Shown: piece by piece, positions 37,212-47,143 of the stretch | Layout: every line of letters starts with the position of its first letter | Position numbering within the stretch: the first letter of the stretch is position 1 | Source of the DNA: Abyssalbus ytuae | Lineage (GTDB): Bacteria > Bacteroidota > Bacteroidia > Flavobacteriales > Flavobacteriaceae | Direction of reading: 5' to 3' | Length of the DNA: 64,000 nt | Assembly: GCF_022807975.1 (NCBI RefSeq) | Contig: NZ_CP094358.1 | Location: forward strand, 930,001-994,000 | Translations under genes and position numbers: made by a program | Notes under the pieces: model-generated | What the model was told of the DNA's origin: nothing | Database searches by the model: none | Seen by the model: the letters and a program-made list of their open reading frames with translations, nothing else

Positions 37212-39653
37212 TTATTTTGATTTCCATTCTTGTTCAATCATTTTAATGAAATATCCTCCTACTACACTTCTTGCTTTAAACCCTCTTAAATTCCCGCTGG
37301 TAGTCATATGCCAATCACTCATAGGAACACGATCGGGTGTTTCAACAGCAAATTTGTATACCGGATTTGCAATTTGTTTAAAAACAGCCAAGTCGTCGGC
37401 TAAAGTAGCCGTCCATAATATCCAGTCGGATTTTGTATAATCTGCTCTGTTATCGAGTGGTAATCCGTAGGCATTTTGTTTTGTTAAATAATATTTTAGT
37501 TCTTTAGAAATAACTTCTTCAGGAAAAGTATTCAGGTTCATAATTTTATCCCAAACCAGGTTATACTTCTGGCTCCAGGTATTTTTATCATTAAAAGTAA
37601 GCGCATAATGGTCTCCAGCATTGGCTAATTCCATCCATTCTTTTGCCATACTTTTTGACATTACAGAATATTTTTTTGCTACTTCTTTTTTCCCTAATAA
37701 ATCAGCTAAATAACTATAACCTGCGATAGCAACAATTGCTTTTACAGAGAGGTTTGCATTTCTGGCTAAATGTCCTGCAAAATCATCCGTACATAACTGA
37801 TTTGCAGGATCTAACCCTTCTTTACTCAAATAATCTATCCATTGTGTAAGGCTTTCCCAATGCTTTGCAGCATAATCTGCATTTCCTTCAGCCCTGGCAA
37901 TCGCCGCTGTTAGAATAATCATATTTCCGGCTTCTTCCACCGGCATATCACCTCCATATGTTTGCCCTGTTGCGATAGGGTATGTTCCCAGATCATGTGC
38001 GGGAAAAGGTTTGGTCCATTTCCCGCTTTCGGTATAGTAAAAAATTCCATTCAGCATTCCTTTTAAGAGATCGGGATTGTATACAAGATAAAGAGGGGCC
38101 GATGGATATGTAACATCTACTGTATTGATGGATCCGTTACTGTTATTTTCCTTAGAAAGAAATAAGATTTCCCCTTGCGGACTTTCTACCAGTTTATGTG
38201 CGGCAATACTCTGACGATAAGCTATTTCAAGAATACTGGCATATTCTTTTCCTCCTGCCTTCAAAGCATCCTCATATAATTTCTTATCAAATTCCGTACA
38301 TTTTTTGATTATTGACGTATATTCTTTATATGCTGATTGAAGTTCGTTTTCAATAGAATTACTACCATCTTTATTCCACCATGGACGAAGTTTTTTTCCA
38401 AAATAATTGATTGAATAAATATCGTCATACCCCAACATGATTGTTTGCTTTTTTACTGATTTTGAGACTCTCCCCATATTTATAAGTGTATTTAAAAATA
38501 TACTTTTCCCACTGGTAATATTTTTTTTGGAGGGAGAGAAAGGATCTGACAAACTTTTATCCGTAATGAATTGAGTGGTGAACTTTCCGGAAGGTACGGC
38601 TACATATAAATATCCCCAATCAATTCTTAAGTCATCGCCTTTTTTTATTAAAACCTGTTGCTCCATCGTACCTGCTTTCAGAATGCTTAATTTACCTGCA
38701 TTATATTTTTCTGCTGAAACATTTTGTATAATATTATTTACGGCAATATCGGATGAAGCGCCAAAGTATAATTCAACATCATGTTTTTTTCCGTCATTAG
38801 ATTTTACCTCAGTATCAATATATGAAACAGGTCTTGACATAAGATTCAAATTGTCCATTAACAATGGTGAGGTAAATGTGAGTTTCAAGTCTACATTTCC
38901 GCATTCAAATTCATAAATAGTTTGGGTAGCATTTACTTCGACCTTGTTTTGTTTTGCCTCTACGGCAATATCCGGAAGTATTATTTTTTCGGCAATACCG
39001 GCATCTAAATAAGCTGCTCCTCCTGTATTTACTACATGCATTGCTAATATATTTTTACCTTTTTTTAATTTGCCTTTCAACTTGTCTTTTATGGAAACCA
39101 TTTTATAAGCGTCATTACAACAACCGGCTTCAAAAACCAATTCTCCGTTGACATACAGAAAAATATCATCGTCGTTCCTTACTTTTAAAACGGGATCAAA
39201 ATCTGCATCATCTAAATTGAACTCCCTCCTTATCCAAATATCCCGGGTTTCCCACATGGTTTCGGATACCCCTTCTATATTGCCGATGGGAGAAGCAGCA
39301 GTATCCCAGGCACTATCATCAAACCCGGGCATCATCCAATTATCTTCCGGTTCCGTTTCCATACATTTCACCTGATAGTTTGTATGATCACTTGCGGGAA
39401 GTATTTCCTTGTACACGTCACTTTTCTTTCCTAAAAACCTGTATATCTTCCCATCTACTTTCAGCATTCCTACCAGCGAATGATCTCTCCCTGTCCAATG
39501 CTTAGTGGCTATTTGATTGACCTCATCTTCCATAGACCATATACTAAAATAAGGATCGTGGGTTATTAAGGGATACGCAGGGGCTTGTCGTTGTTGAGCA
39601 TTGAGTAATCCCTGGAAAAATATAAATGCATAAAGAAAAATATTTTTTCTCAT
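37212..39653 (-). CDS. Glutaminase A (GtaA)-like family protein, DUF4964/5127/4965/1793, with inserted beta-sandwich
   Basis: Annotated relatives are called glutaminase A after a fungal enzyme, but in Bacteroidota PULs the true substrate is unknown and the C-terminal part has an (alpha/alpha)6-like fold reminiscent of glycosidases. The 813-residue protein has a signal peptide ending near LLNAQ (residue 20), DUF4964 at the start (YPLITHDPYFSIWSMEDEVN), an inserted galactose-binding-like beta-sandwich (about 100-225; MMPGFDDSAWDTAASP, IWIRREFNL, DDIFLYVNGELV), then DUF5127, DUF4965 (about 430-610; AYRQSIAAHKLV) and DUF1793 (to ~800; DWILWTATL, PVYKFAVETPDRVPMSDWH). Second gene of the mutarotase-led operon, 18 bases after it. 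The operon context argues for a sugar substrate; that is inference. Confidence 0.8.
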   Translation of the reverse strand: MRKNIFLYAFIFFQGLLNAQQRQAPAYPLITHDPYFSIWSMEDEVNQIATKHWTGRDHSLVGMLKVDGKIYRFLGKKSDVYKEILPASDHTNYQVKCMETEPEDNWMMPGFDDSAWDTAASPIGNIEGVSETMWETRDIWIRREFNLDDADFDPVLKVRNDDDIFLYVNGELVFEAGCCNDAYKMVSIKDKLKGKLKKGKNILAMHVVNTGGAAYLDAGIAEKIILPDIAVEAKQNKVEVNATQTIYEFECGNVDLKLTFTSPLLMDNLNLMSRPVSYIDTEVKSNDGKKHDVELYFGASSDIAVNNIIQNVSAEKYNAGKLSILKAGTMEQQVLIKKGDDLRIDWGYLYVAVPSGKFTTQFITDKSLSDPFSPSKKNITSGKSIFLNTLINMGRVSKSVKKQTIMLGYDDIYSINYFGKKLRPWWNKDGSNSIENELQSAYKEYTSIIKKCTEFDKKLYEDALKAGGKEYASILEIAYRQSIAAHKLVESPQGEILFLSKENNSNGSINTVDVTYPSAPLYLVYNPDLLKGMLNGIFYYTESGKWTKPFPAHDLGTYPIATGQTYGGDMPVEEAGNMIILTAAIARAEGNADYAAKHWESLTQWIDYLSKEGLDPANQLCTDDFAGHLARNANLSVKAIVAIAGYSYLADLLGKKEVAKKYSVMSKSMAKEWMELANAGDHYALTFNDKNTWSQKYNLVWDKIMNLNTFPEEVISKELKYYLTKQNAYGLPLDNRADYTKSDWILWTATLADDLAVFKQIANPVYKFAVETPDRVPMSDWHMTTSGNLRGFKARSVVGGYFIKMIEQEWKSK

Positions 39654-39671
39654 AGTAGATATTTTTTAATA

Positions 39672-40856
39672 TTATTGATTTATTACTGTAAACTTATATT
39701 GGGAAATTGTATGGTATTTTTCATTGGGTTCCAGAATAATTGAAGGAAATTCAGGTTGATTGGGTGCATCGGGAAAATGCTGAGTTTCCATTGCAAAAGC
39801 AGTGCGGTATTCATCAGAAACTCCTGATTTGAATATGTTTTTGCCTTGCATAAAATTGCCACTATAAAATTGCAGACCCGGTTCCTTTGTATAAATATTC
39901 ATAACAATTCCAGATTTATCTCCAATTACTGTAGCAGCATGATTCATCCGGTTAAATTGTTTACCGGTCAGGACAAAATTATGATCATAGCCTCCACCAT
40001 TTTTCAATTGTTCATCATCAATTTCAATCCGCTCTCCTATGGTATGAGAATCTTTAAAGTCAAAAGGCGTTCCATTTACATCTATTAAGTTACCAAGCGG
40101 TATCAATGTACTGTCTACAGGTGTAAATTTATCGGCATAAATCTGCACTTTATGATTAAGAATACTTCCTTTTCCCTCTCCATTGAGATTAAAGAAAGCA
40201 TGATTGGTAAGGTTTACCGGAGTTGCCTTATCGGTAACCGCTTCATATTCCATTTGAAGTCCACGGTCAGACGTTAAAACATAAGTTACTGTGACGTCTA
40301 AATTTCCCGGAAAGCCTTCTTCCATATCAGGGGATTTATAGTGTAAGATCAAAGTACTGTCGTTAGGCTGTTTTGCTTCCCAAACTACATCCTGAAAACC
40401 TTTATTTCCACCGTGTAATGCATTTCCGTTATTATTTTGGGGTACTGTATAAGTTCTTCCTTTTAAAGTAAACTTTCCGCCTGCTATTCTATTACCAACA
40501 CGTCCTATTGTAGCTCCAAAATAAGGTTCGGTAGATTCTATAAAAGCTTTTACGGAATTCATTCCTACTACCACATCCGTCATTTGACCATTTACATCTG
40601 GCACCCAAAGGGCTGCCAAACGGCCACCATAGTTTGTGAAAGCTGCTTTTATCTTATCATTTTTTAGCCAATAAAGGTTTACTTGCTTATTATTTATAAT
40701 AGTGTCAAAATTTCCGGATGGCAATATTGCTTCTTGATTATGGATAATCTTGCTCCCGGAAGCCTGTATCTCTGCACCTGTTTCTTTACTTTTCTTACAT
40801 GAAAGAAACATACAAATTAATATAAAAGGCAAAAAGTAAGGTTGCTTTAATTTCAT
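39672..40856 (-). CDS. Aldose 1-epimerase (galactose mutarotase), lipoprotein
   Basis: Interconverts alpha and beta anomers of galactose or related aldoses. The 394-residue protein has a lipoprotein signal (FLSCKKS), so it acts outside the cytoplasm, unlike classical GalM. Family motifs: FTNYGGRLAALWVPD, YFGATIGRVGNRIAGGKF, NGNALHGGNKGF, NLTNHAFFNLNG (catalytic His), GLQFYSGNF, and ETQHFPDAPNQPEFPS with the catalytic Glu357. Length is normal after allowing for the leader. It is the first gene of a six-gene operon and a LacI-type palindrome lies 26 bases upstream of its start. It would speed conversion of the alpha-anomeric products of inverting galactosidases and mannosidases. Confidence 0.92.
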   Translation of the reverse strand: MKLKQPYFLPFILICMFLSCKKSKETGAEIQASGSKIIHNQEAILPSGNFDTIINNKQVNLYWLKNDKIKAAFTNYGGRLAALWVPDVNGQMTDVVVGMNSVKAFIESTEPYFGATIGRVGNRIAGGKFTLKGRTYTVPQNNNGNALHGGNKGFQDVVWEAKQPNDSTLILHYKSPDMEEGFPGNLDVTVTYVLTSDRGLQMEYEAVTDKATPVNLTNHAFFNLNGEGKGSILNHKVQIYADKFTPVDSTLIPLGNLIDVNGTPFDFKDSHTIGERIEIDDEQLKNGGGYDHNFVLTGKQFNRMNHAATVIGDKSGIVMNIYTKEPGLQFYSGNFMQGKNIFKSGVSDEYRTAFAMETQHFPDAPNQPEFPSIILEPNEKYHTISQYKFTVINQ

Positions 40857-40882
40857 TTTGGATTGGTTAGATTTTATAAAAC

Positions 40883-40894
40883 TAAAACGTTTTA
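40883..40894. promoter_or_regulatory. LacI-family operator (TAAAACGTTTTA)
   Basis: A perfect copy of the repeated palindrome, 26 bases upstream of the mutarotase start. The close distance fits repression of the six-gene operon running down to 28042. Confidence 0.7.
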
Positions 40895-41041
40895 TTTATT
40901 TTAATAAAAATACAAAAATTTAATAATTATTACATTTTATAATTAAATATTTCACTTCAAAAAATATTTACTATTTAAAATTGACCTATTCTGTAAATTT
41001 GTTTCAATAATTATTTTGAAGAGAAAATCCGGCTTGTTTCA

Positions 41042-42535
41042 TTACAATTTTATGTGTTGTATTCCTTCTTTAATTTTATGTTTAACATTATTAATTTTAA
41101 GAATATATTCAGCATTACTCACTACCTCAATATGAGTATTGTATGCCATTATATCTGTGCGTACATCACCAAACCGTAAATTCTTAATTCCATAGGTACC
41201 TTTTCTGTATTTGCGCCATTCTACAGTTTTGGTTTGGGCATTCACATAATGGAACCCCAGTACATTTTCAATGAACATTGAAATTGGTGCCAAAGCAGAC
41301 CAGCCACAAAAATCAGGTCTTACAACTTCCAGGTTTGAGCCATATACTCTTTGTGACGGCTCTGGTTTTGAAGGATTATAACATTCCCAAATAGTTGCAG
41401 GTTGATATGTTTGATAAGTTTCTGACATTAACAGAAGTAAATTATAGGCGTTTTTATCGGCTACATCATAAAACCCGTATTTTTCCAAAGCTTTTGTTGC
41501 CATATAAGCAGTTGGTACCCATATACTTCCTTTCCAATAGTCTCCATATTTATCGTTAAAGTCTTTATCTCTTCTGGAAACAGTCGGCCATGGATATTTA
41601 CCTCCAAACTCCATCGGGTCGTTGGCATATTCTAAAAGCTTTTTTGCCTGCGCTTTATCAGGAACTTCAGCCAGCATTACCCAGTAGGAGGCAGGTGTTC
41701 TTACTTTAACAAAAGAAGTATCTGTTTCTAAAATATCATAATAGAAACCATCTGTTTTGTCCCAATAATATTTGTTTAACAGTTTCCTTTTTTTAGTGTA
41801 TTCTTTCTTAAACAGTAAAGCTGTCTTCTTATCTTTTATTAATTCTGCAAGCCGTGAAATATATAATGCGGACAAGGCTTGTTGTGCAAGTGCATCTACC
41901 CATAATATCTGGTGTTGTTTTTTCCTTCCTCGTGGAGTATTGTCCATTCCACTTTGAATACCTCCCCATTTATATCCTTTTTCTTTTTTTTCTAACAAAA
42001 TACCAGCATGGTTAAAATGTAATTTCATCCCTGGCTTCAAAGACTCAAACCAATCATAATGCCTTTGTAAAAATTGATTTTCTTTGATTAGTGTTATTAA
42101 ATGGGATTTATCGTTTGTAAAATTATAATAGTCTGATTCTACCCAGGCAAAAAAAGGAGGATTGTCCGGATGCTGAATTTTTAAAGAACTTGATTTGCTA
42201 TTTAAAATTGACTCATAAAAATTGTTCAGGCTTTCTATACCGGGAAAAAGCTCGGGAGCATATTTGCAAAACAAAACCATAAATTCAGTATCCCAAATCC
42301 AGATGGTATCATCCCATAAAGCCTCATCCATATAAGGTGATTGAAAAATGCCTTCTTGTTCCCTGATATGGTTATAAGCCAACTCCCATGCTTTCCAATA
42401 TAAATCTACGAGTTCAGGTTTTTCCTCAAATACCGGTTGTGGGATTAGATCCTTATTGAAAGGGGTTTTTTGAGCATTGACATTAGAAGCAAATAAAGAT
42501 AATAGTATAAGTATGATCAAATTAAATATTTTCAT
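41042..42535 (-). CDS. GH63/GH37-like (alpha/alpha)6-barrel glycoside hydrolase, secreted
   Basis: Belongs to the trehalase/GH63/mannosylglycerate-hydrolase-like group of inverting alpha-glycosidases; the exact family and substrate cannot be told by eye. The 497-residue protein has a signal peptide ending near FASNVNAQ (residue 22). Visible features: LWDDTIWIWDTEF (acidic cluster near residues 75-85), ESDYYNFTND, MDNTPRGRKKQH, YWKGSIWVPTAYMATKAL and YQPATIWECYNP, the last two carrying conserved barrel and acid/base-region residues of these families. It follows the second SusCD quartet after a terminator (42655-42689), so it is either expressed by read-through or from its own promoter in the 258-base gap. 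Downstream it is separated from the mutarotase operon by 185 bases. Confidence 0.75.
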   Translation of the reverse strand: MKIFNLIILILLSLFASNVNAQKTPFNKDLIPQPVFEEKPELVDLYWKAWELAYNHIREQEGIFQSPYMDEALWDDTIWIWDTEFMVLFCKYAPELFPGIESLNNFYESILNSKSSSLKIQHPDNPPFFAWVESDYYNFTNDKSHLITLIKENQFLQRHYDWFESLKPGMKLHFNHAGILLEKKEKGYKWGGIQSGMDNTPRGRKKQHQILWVDALAQQALSALYISRLAELIKDKKTALLFKKEYTKKRKLLNKYYWDKTDGFYYDILETDTSFVKVRTPASYWVMLAEVPDKAQAKKLLEYANDPMEFGGKYPWPTVSRRDKDFNDKYGDYWKGSIWVPTAYMATKALEKYGFYDVADKNAYNLLLLMSETYQTYQPATIWECYNPSKPEPSQRVYGSNLEVVRPDFCGWSALAPISMFIENVLGFHYVNAQTKTVEWRKYRKGTYGIKNLRFGDVRTDIMAYNTHIEVVSNAEYILKINNVKHKIKEGIQHIKL

Positions 42536-42654
42536 TCTCTCTTGTAAATTTCATTTAGAGGTTAAACATAATAAAAGGCTAAAACTACCCTATGTTAATA
42601 GTGAATGGATTGAAAATTTTCACTCATTTTTTTATCTGTTTTTGATTTATTGAA

Positions 42655-42689
42655 GAAAAAAGGAAGAAATAAAAATCTTCTTCCTTTTT
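42655..42689 (-). terminator. Intrinsic terminator after the second SusCD quartet
   Basis: A perfect 12-bp inverted repeat (arms 42657-42668 and 42678-42689; AAAAAGGAAGAA against TTCTTCCTTTTT) with a 9-base loop and a T-rich tail on the minus strand. It lies 104 bases after the DUF4998 gene stop and mirrors the terminator that closes the first quartet at 9980-10025. Confidence 0.75.
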
Positions 42690-42793
42690 ATAATCAAAAA
42701 ATAATTAAATAAAAAAAATTCAATAATTTCAAATTAAAACATCTTCTTTCTAAAGTCTGAAAGTCAAGAATATAAAACAGGTTGTAAAAATAA

Positions 42794-43954
42794 TTATATA
42801 CCCTTAACATAAAATTCCCTGATCACTGCTTCAGATCCTGTTCCTTCTAAAAAAGTAACCCTGAAATATCTTGCCTGTACCGGTGATGCGAATGTAAAAA
42901 TCTGGGGAGCATCACTATCTGGGTCAGGGTTGTCATAAATGCCCAAACGGGTCCATGTCTCATTATCCAAGCTTATTTCGAAACTGGTTTTGGTAGGCAC
43001 CCTCCAATCCCATTTCCTGGCTATTTCAAATCCGTATAACAGTCTTTTCTTTCCTATATCAATGATGAAAGAATGCGGATAAGCGGTGCCATCCCATGGG
43101 GTGTGCCACGCAGTGTCAATATTACCGTCCCACATTCTTTCAATATTCCATCCTTCATATGCCTGTGAAGACTCTTTTATTGAAACCCAATCATTCCTCT
43201 CTAAAGTTGATGAATGAACCGGTTCTGTTTCAACAACCTTCCAATCTGAAGGAAATTCATCAATTGACGTTTCTACTAAGATAGTTTCACTCCCCTCTTT
43301 ATCTTCAACTGCCGGAGTTGGCACATATAATGTTCTATATTTTATTTCCTTATCCAAGTCCAGACCTGGTAATAAAATATCAAATTCATCGCTATTCATA
43401 ACCTCAGTCACCTCAACACCGGAGGTATTATAATACTTAACCTCGGTGCTTCTGGCAAGATTTGAACTCCCTCTAAAATTAATCCTCCCATTATTATCAA
43501 AAAAATAAAAAGAGTTGATACCCCTGGGGTTTAGAGTTTCCCTAAAATTCTCCCCATACACTGACATTGCTACAATTTCTTTAATGGATTCATTTCCTTC
43601 TTTATTAAATCCCCAAACTGAAAAAATATAATTTCCTTCTGCAATATCCTCTATTATATATTTTTTATCGGTTCCTTCTGCTTTATTATTAGGAAATGTA
43701 ACAGTTACATCATCATAAGTAATTATCCATTCATCTACTTTTTTGTTACTTGTAACTTCCCATTCTAATTGTATCCTGTGATTCCCCGTCCTACCAACTA
43801 AATTTAAAGGTTTGGGTATGTACAAAATTTCTCCCTCTTCTATATACTGCTGATAATTATCTTCCATTTTATCGCATGAAATAATGTATATACCTATAAA
43901 GGCTATGAAAAAAAGAAGAGAAATGTTACTTCTAGTATAGAATATTATTTTCAT
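42794..43954 (-). CDS. DUF4998 and discoidin-domain surface lipoprotein
   Basis: Last gene of the second SusC-SusD-lipoprotein-lipoprotein quartet and paralogue of 8557-9960. The 386-residue protein has a lipoprotein signal (YIISC), the DUF4998 start YIEEGEILYIPKPLNL and GNHRIQLEWEV, the shared segment VYGENFRETLNPRGI, and a C-terminal F5/8 type C domain (about 250-386; NIDTAWHTPWDG, SFIIDIGKKRLLYGFEIAR, ARYFRVTF). It lacks the extra middle domain of its paralogue. Probably a surface glycan-binding protein. It follows the preceding gene by 45 bases. Confidence 0.85.
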   Translation of the reverse strand: MKIIFYTRSNISLLFFIAFIGIYIISCDKMEDNYQQYIEEGEILYIPKPLNLVGRTGNHRIQLEWEVTSNKKVDEWIITYDDVTVTFPNNKAEGTDKKYIIEDIAEGNYIFSVWGFNKEGNESIKEIVAMSVYGENFRETLNPRGINSFYFFDNNGRINFRGSSNLARSTEVKYYNTSGVEVTEVMNSDEFDILLPGLDLDKEIKYRTLYVPTPAVEDKEGSETILVETSIDEFPSDWKVVETEPVHSSTLERNDWVSIKESSQAYEGWNIERMWDGNIDTAWHTPWDGTAYPHSFIIDIGKKRLLYGFEIARKWDWRVPTKTSFEISLDNETWTRLGIYDNPDPDSDAPQIFTFASPVQARYFRVTFLEGTGSEAVIREFYVKGI

Positions 43955-43999
43955 TTTTTTTGTTTTTTTATTACAATTTTACCTCATCAAATAGTCATA

Positions 44000-45223
44000 T
44001 CAATAATCCCCCCAAAAGGACATCTCGCCTGCTGACGCCCAATTTAAACCGGAAAATGTAGAATTCACTTTAATTCTGATATACCTGACAGGAGGGGTAT
44101 CAAACGGAAAATCAAAATCATGCCCTTTTAATGCTGCTTCTACATCTTCATCATTATAATTCTTTTTCCCCAGGGGCAATCCTGACGGTTTTATTATTTC
44201 ACAGTCCCTGAGTTTATACCATTTATCCCAGCTACCAGTCAAATCCAATTCGGTAGTACCCCATATTTCAAATTTTTTATATTGTGCATCATAATATAAA
44301 AAATCTAAAGCGTTAATGGTAAACTGCCAGAATTTCATTCGGCTCAATTTTACTTCAACCCCCAAATCAAAAGTGTAATAATAATTATCGGGCATATCCC
44401 CTGTAAGACCGGCTATTCTGTCCTCATCATTGTCATGTTCTTCATCCCATAAATTTGGTATTGTGGAATCTACGTCAGGGTTCCAAAAATATACCTGTTT
44501 AGTATCACCGGGAAGTATTATTTCTTTAAATAAACCCTTATCGAGTTCTCTTTCGTGTAAGGGAATAATTGTAACTTGTTTTGTGCCGGAGACATTATCC
44601 CATCTGTCCCGTATGCTTATGGCAAAACGATATTCCTGCGGGTCATATCCCCTGATGGATTCGTCTCCTATTGATGTTGAAGTATAAAGTGTTTCAACAA
44701 TTTCTAAAGGTCCGTCTACTCCATCTTCACTATTCGTGGATTGTACTGTAATAATAAATTGTTCTTTTGTTTCATTTTCCCATTGAAGCTTGGCTCCCCC
44801 AAAAGTTTCGGTGATGGTAAAACTATCAAAAACTTTAGCAATAGGTGATTTTAAGGGGGTTACTTGTACAGTGACAGGTTCTGACCGGTTTTCACTACGG
44901 TCTACACTAAAAATATCCACATTATAATTATCTGTATCTCCAAAACCCTCGAGTTTAAGGGAATCAGTATATATTGATGATCTTACCTTAAAATCTCTAT
45001 TCTTGGTATTGTAGACAGCTTCAATATACAATAGATCGTTATCATCCGGCAAATCATATTTTATAATTGCACCTCCGGACACACTTGTAACTTCAATATT
45101 TTTTACCGGTTTAGGTACAATTGAATCATTCTCTACAGGTTCATGTTTTTCATCTTCTGAACACCCAGCTAAGAAAATAGCTGCTAAAAAATATATATAT
45201 TTGATTTTTAGTTTCATAATCAT
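44000..45223 (-). CDS. DUF4959/DUF5126/DUF5000 surface lipoprotein (SusE-position)
   Basis: Third gene of the second quartet, paralogue of 7350-8540. The 407-residue protein has a lipoprotein signal followed by acidic residues (AGCSEDEKHE), DUF4959 (about 35-125; SGGAIIKYDLPDDNDLLYIEAVY), DUF5126 (about 125-225; GGAKLQWENETKEQF) and a discoidin-like DUF5000 (about 235-407; YYYTFDLGVEVKLSRMKFWQ, PPVRYIRIKV). The acidic stretch after the lipid-bearing Cys suggests cell-surface display. Start may be the third codon (ATG at 45217). Likely binds the imported glycan; specificity unknown. Confidence 0.85.
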   Translation of the reverse strand: MIMKLKIKYIYFLAAIFLAGCSEDEKHEPVENDSIVPKPVKNIEVTSVSGGAIIKYDLPDDNDLLYIEAVYNTKNRDFKVRSSIYTDSLKLEGFGDTDNYNVDIFSVDRSENRSEPVTVQVTPLKSPIAKVFDSFTITETFGGAKLQWENETKEQFIITVQSTNSEDGVDGPLEIVETLYTSTSIGDESIRGYDPQEYRFAISIRDRWDNVSGTKQVTIIPLHERELDKGLFKEIILPGDTKQVYFWNPDVDSTIPNLWDEEHDNDEDRIAGLTGDMPDNYYYTFDLGVEVKLSRMKFWQFTINALDFLYYDAQYKKFEIWGTTELDLTGSWDKWYKLRDCEIIKPSGLPLGKKNYNDEDVEAALKGHDFDFPFDTPPVRYIRIKVNSTFSGLNWASAGEMSFWGDY

Positions 45224-45247
45224 TAATATTAAATTGTTTATACAATT

Positions 45248-47131
45248 CTACCATCCCGGATTTTGCACCAGGTTTGTATTGACTGAAAGCGTTTCTGCTC
45301 TTATGGGCCACAAATAATCTCTAAATGAAAATTTTTGGTCATAAATAGTGATCAACGTATAAAAATCATTTTCTGTTTCTGCTGTTGCATTCCATCCTTC
45401 AATGGGCCCGTTCATATAATTACTTAGTAATTTCCATCTCCTCAGGTCCCAATATCTGTGGTTCTCAAAAGAAAACTCAATTAGCCTTTCTTTTTGAATT
45501 ATATCTCTTAAACCATCTTGAGTAGTAGGTTTACCTGCATCAATAGCATAGTCGTTCCAGCTTTCAACCACACCTTGTAAACCAGCCCGATTTCTTACCT
45601 TGTCTATATAATTATAAACTTCGGAAGATGGCCCCTGATATTCATTTAAAGCCTCTGCATAATTTAAATACAACCCGGCTAACCGTATGAAAGGAAAAGT
45701 ATATCTTACCGCAGTATATGAGCCATTTTCGGAAAAGGTATTTTTATAATTAATAACTTTTTTCGCAAAATAACCGGTAATAGAAAAATTATTAATACTC
45801 CCTTTTGCAGATGCCGCCCCATTAAAAGAATTGACAATATGCATATCACTTTCATTAAGCTTTCCTTGCCCGAACCATGTACCGTTATTAAAACCTAAAT
45901 CAGCATAAAACCGGGGTTCCCTTTCAAAATGTATTAATGGTACGTTTGCTCCTTCTTTGATGTCAAGAGATTCTGAAGCTGTTGCCGTTTTTAGTGACAA
46001 AATATCCCGGTTAACCCACTCCTTATCTTCGTTAATGGGAACACCGTGATTTGTATAATATTGCTTCACTATTTTAAATGTAGGTGCCAGCCACTGCCCC
46101 ACTTTGGTTTGCCCCTCGGTAAAAAAATTGGGTTGAGCCTGACTTTGCAAATCAGAACTTGCTGTATTACCCCATATAATTTCACTGTTCCAACGATCTG
46201 TGGCACGTCCTCTCAGCGTTAACTTTAAAATCGTTCTGTCTGATGGCACAGGAGTGATGAGATCAGAAAACTGATATAGCATATGGCCTGCACTTTCTGC
46301 CTCCTGAATAGCTTCTAAGCTGGCATCGGCTGCCCTCTTCCATTTCTCATTGTCGTATGGGCTGAAAAAAGCCGAACCATCACTATTTATAAAACTTACA
46401 TAATCCGGATTACCGTTAAACAAAGGGCTTGCAGCTGTTAGCAATACTTCCGATTTTAACGCAAGGGCAATTGGTTTAGTAATTCTTCCCAACTCTTCTG
46501 TTGTATTAAGAATACTTGAAGGTAAATCTTCAGCGGCTTCATCTAAAAGGGTTACAATAAAATCGACACAATCATCAAACGGCCGTCTTAAAGTTCTTAC
46601 TTCTTCTGGCTCTGCATTTACAGGCAAATTATCATCTACTAATGGAATAGGCCCATACATTCTCATTAAAAAATAATGATAATAAGCCTTCAGAAATTTC
46701 ACTTCTGCTTTCCATCTCCTTTTATCAACATCATCCATATTTCTAACATCATCTATGTTATCTATAAAAGTATTACAGGTGCGAATACCGCGAAACAATG
46801 ACCAGCCACCTTCCCTTCCTTCATAATAATTTAAAAGAGGTTCATTAGTATTTTGGCCATTTCTTGCTATTGTAATAGGTTTTTCTACGTTTTCAATACG
46901 AAGTCCATTTACCCAAAACTCGTCTCCTGTTAACCAACCCGGCATTTCATGAAGCCTGGTGGCATTGGGGATATAAGAATAACAGGTGAATAAATATTTT
47001 TTTGCCTGAACTTCATCACTAAAAGCATGGTCTAAAGTTGCCACATCATCCGGAACCACATCTAAATAATCTTCGCAGGACATAAAGATGACAGTTAAAA
47101 CAATAAGCGGCAGATATATTATATTTCTCAT
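45248..47131 (-). CDS. SusD/RagB-like surface glycan-binding lipoprotein
   Basis: Partner of the STN-containing SusC 12 bases upstream. The 627-residue protein has a lipoprotein signal (VIFMSC, then EDYLDVVPDDVATLDHAFSD), nearly the same mature start as the SusD at 5432. Other shared motifs: AEVKFLKAYYHYFLMRMYGP, LGRITKPIALALKSEVL, ASPLFNGN, IIQKERLIEFSFENHRYWDLRRW and the ending LVQNPGW. The strong match to 5432-7324 over the full length marks them as paralogues, so the two loci probably handle related but not identical ligands. Confidence 0.95.
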   Translation of the reverse strand: MRNIIYLPLIVLTVIFMSCEDYLDVVPDDVATLDHAFSDEVQAKKYLFTCYSYIPNATRLHEMPGWLTGDEFWVNGLRIENVEKPITIARNGQNTNEPLLNYYEGREGGWSLFRGIRTCNTFIDNIDDVRNMDDVDKRRWKAEVKFLKAYYHYFLMRMYGPIPLVDDNLPVNAEPEEVRTLRRPFDDCVDFIVTLLDEAAEDLPSSILNTTEELGRITKPIALALKSEVLLTAASPLFNGNPDYVSFINSDGSAFFSPYDNEKWKRAADASLEAIQEAESAGHMLYQFSDLITPVPSDRTILKLTLRGRATDRWNSEIIWGNTASSDLQSQAQPNFFTEGQTKVGQWLAPTFKIVKQYYTNHGVPINEDKEWVNRDILSLKTATASESLDIKEGANVPLIHFEREPRFYADLGFNNGTWFGQGKLNESDMHIVNSFNGAASAKGSINNFSITGYFAKKVINYKNTFSENGSYTAVRYTFPFIRLAGLYLNYAEALNEYQGPSSEVYNYIDKVRNRAGLQGVVESWNDYAIDAGKPTTQDGLRDIIQKERLIEFSFENHRYWDLRRWKLLSNYMNGPIEGWNATAETENDFYTLITIYDQKFSFRDYLWPIRAETLSVNTNLVQNPGW

Positions 47132-47143
47132 TTTTTGAATATT

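Noticed and set aside
37169-37237. Longer N-terminus for the GH127-like protein
   Set aside because: It would overlap the preceding gene and place 23 polar residues before a clear lipoprotein signal; the ATG at 37168 is better.
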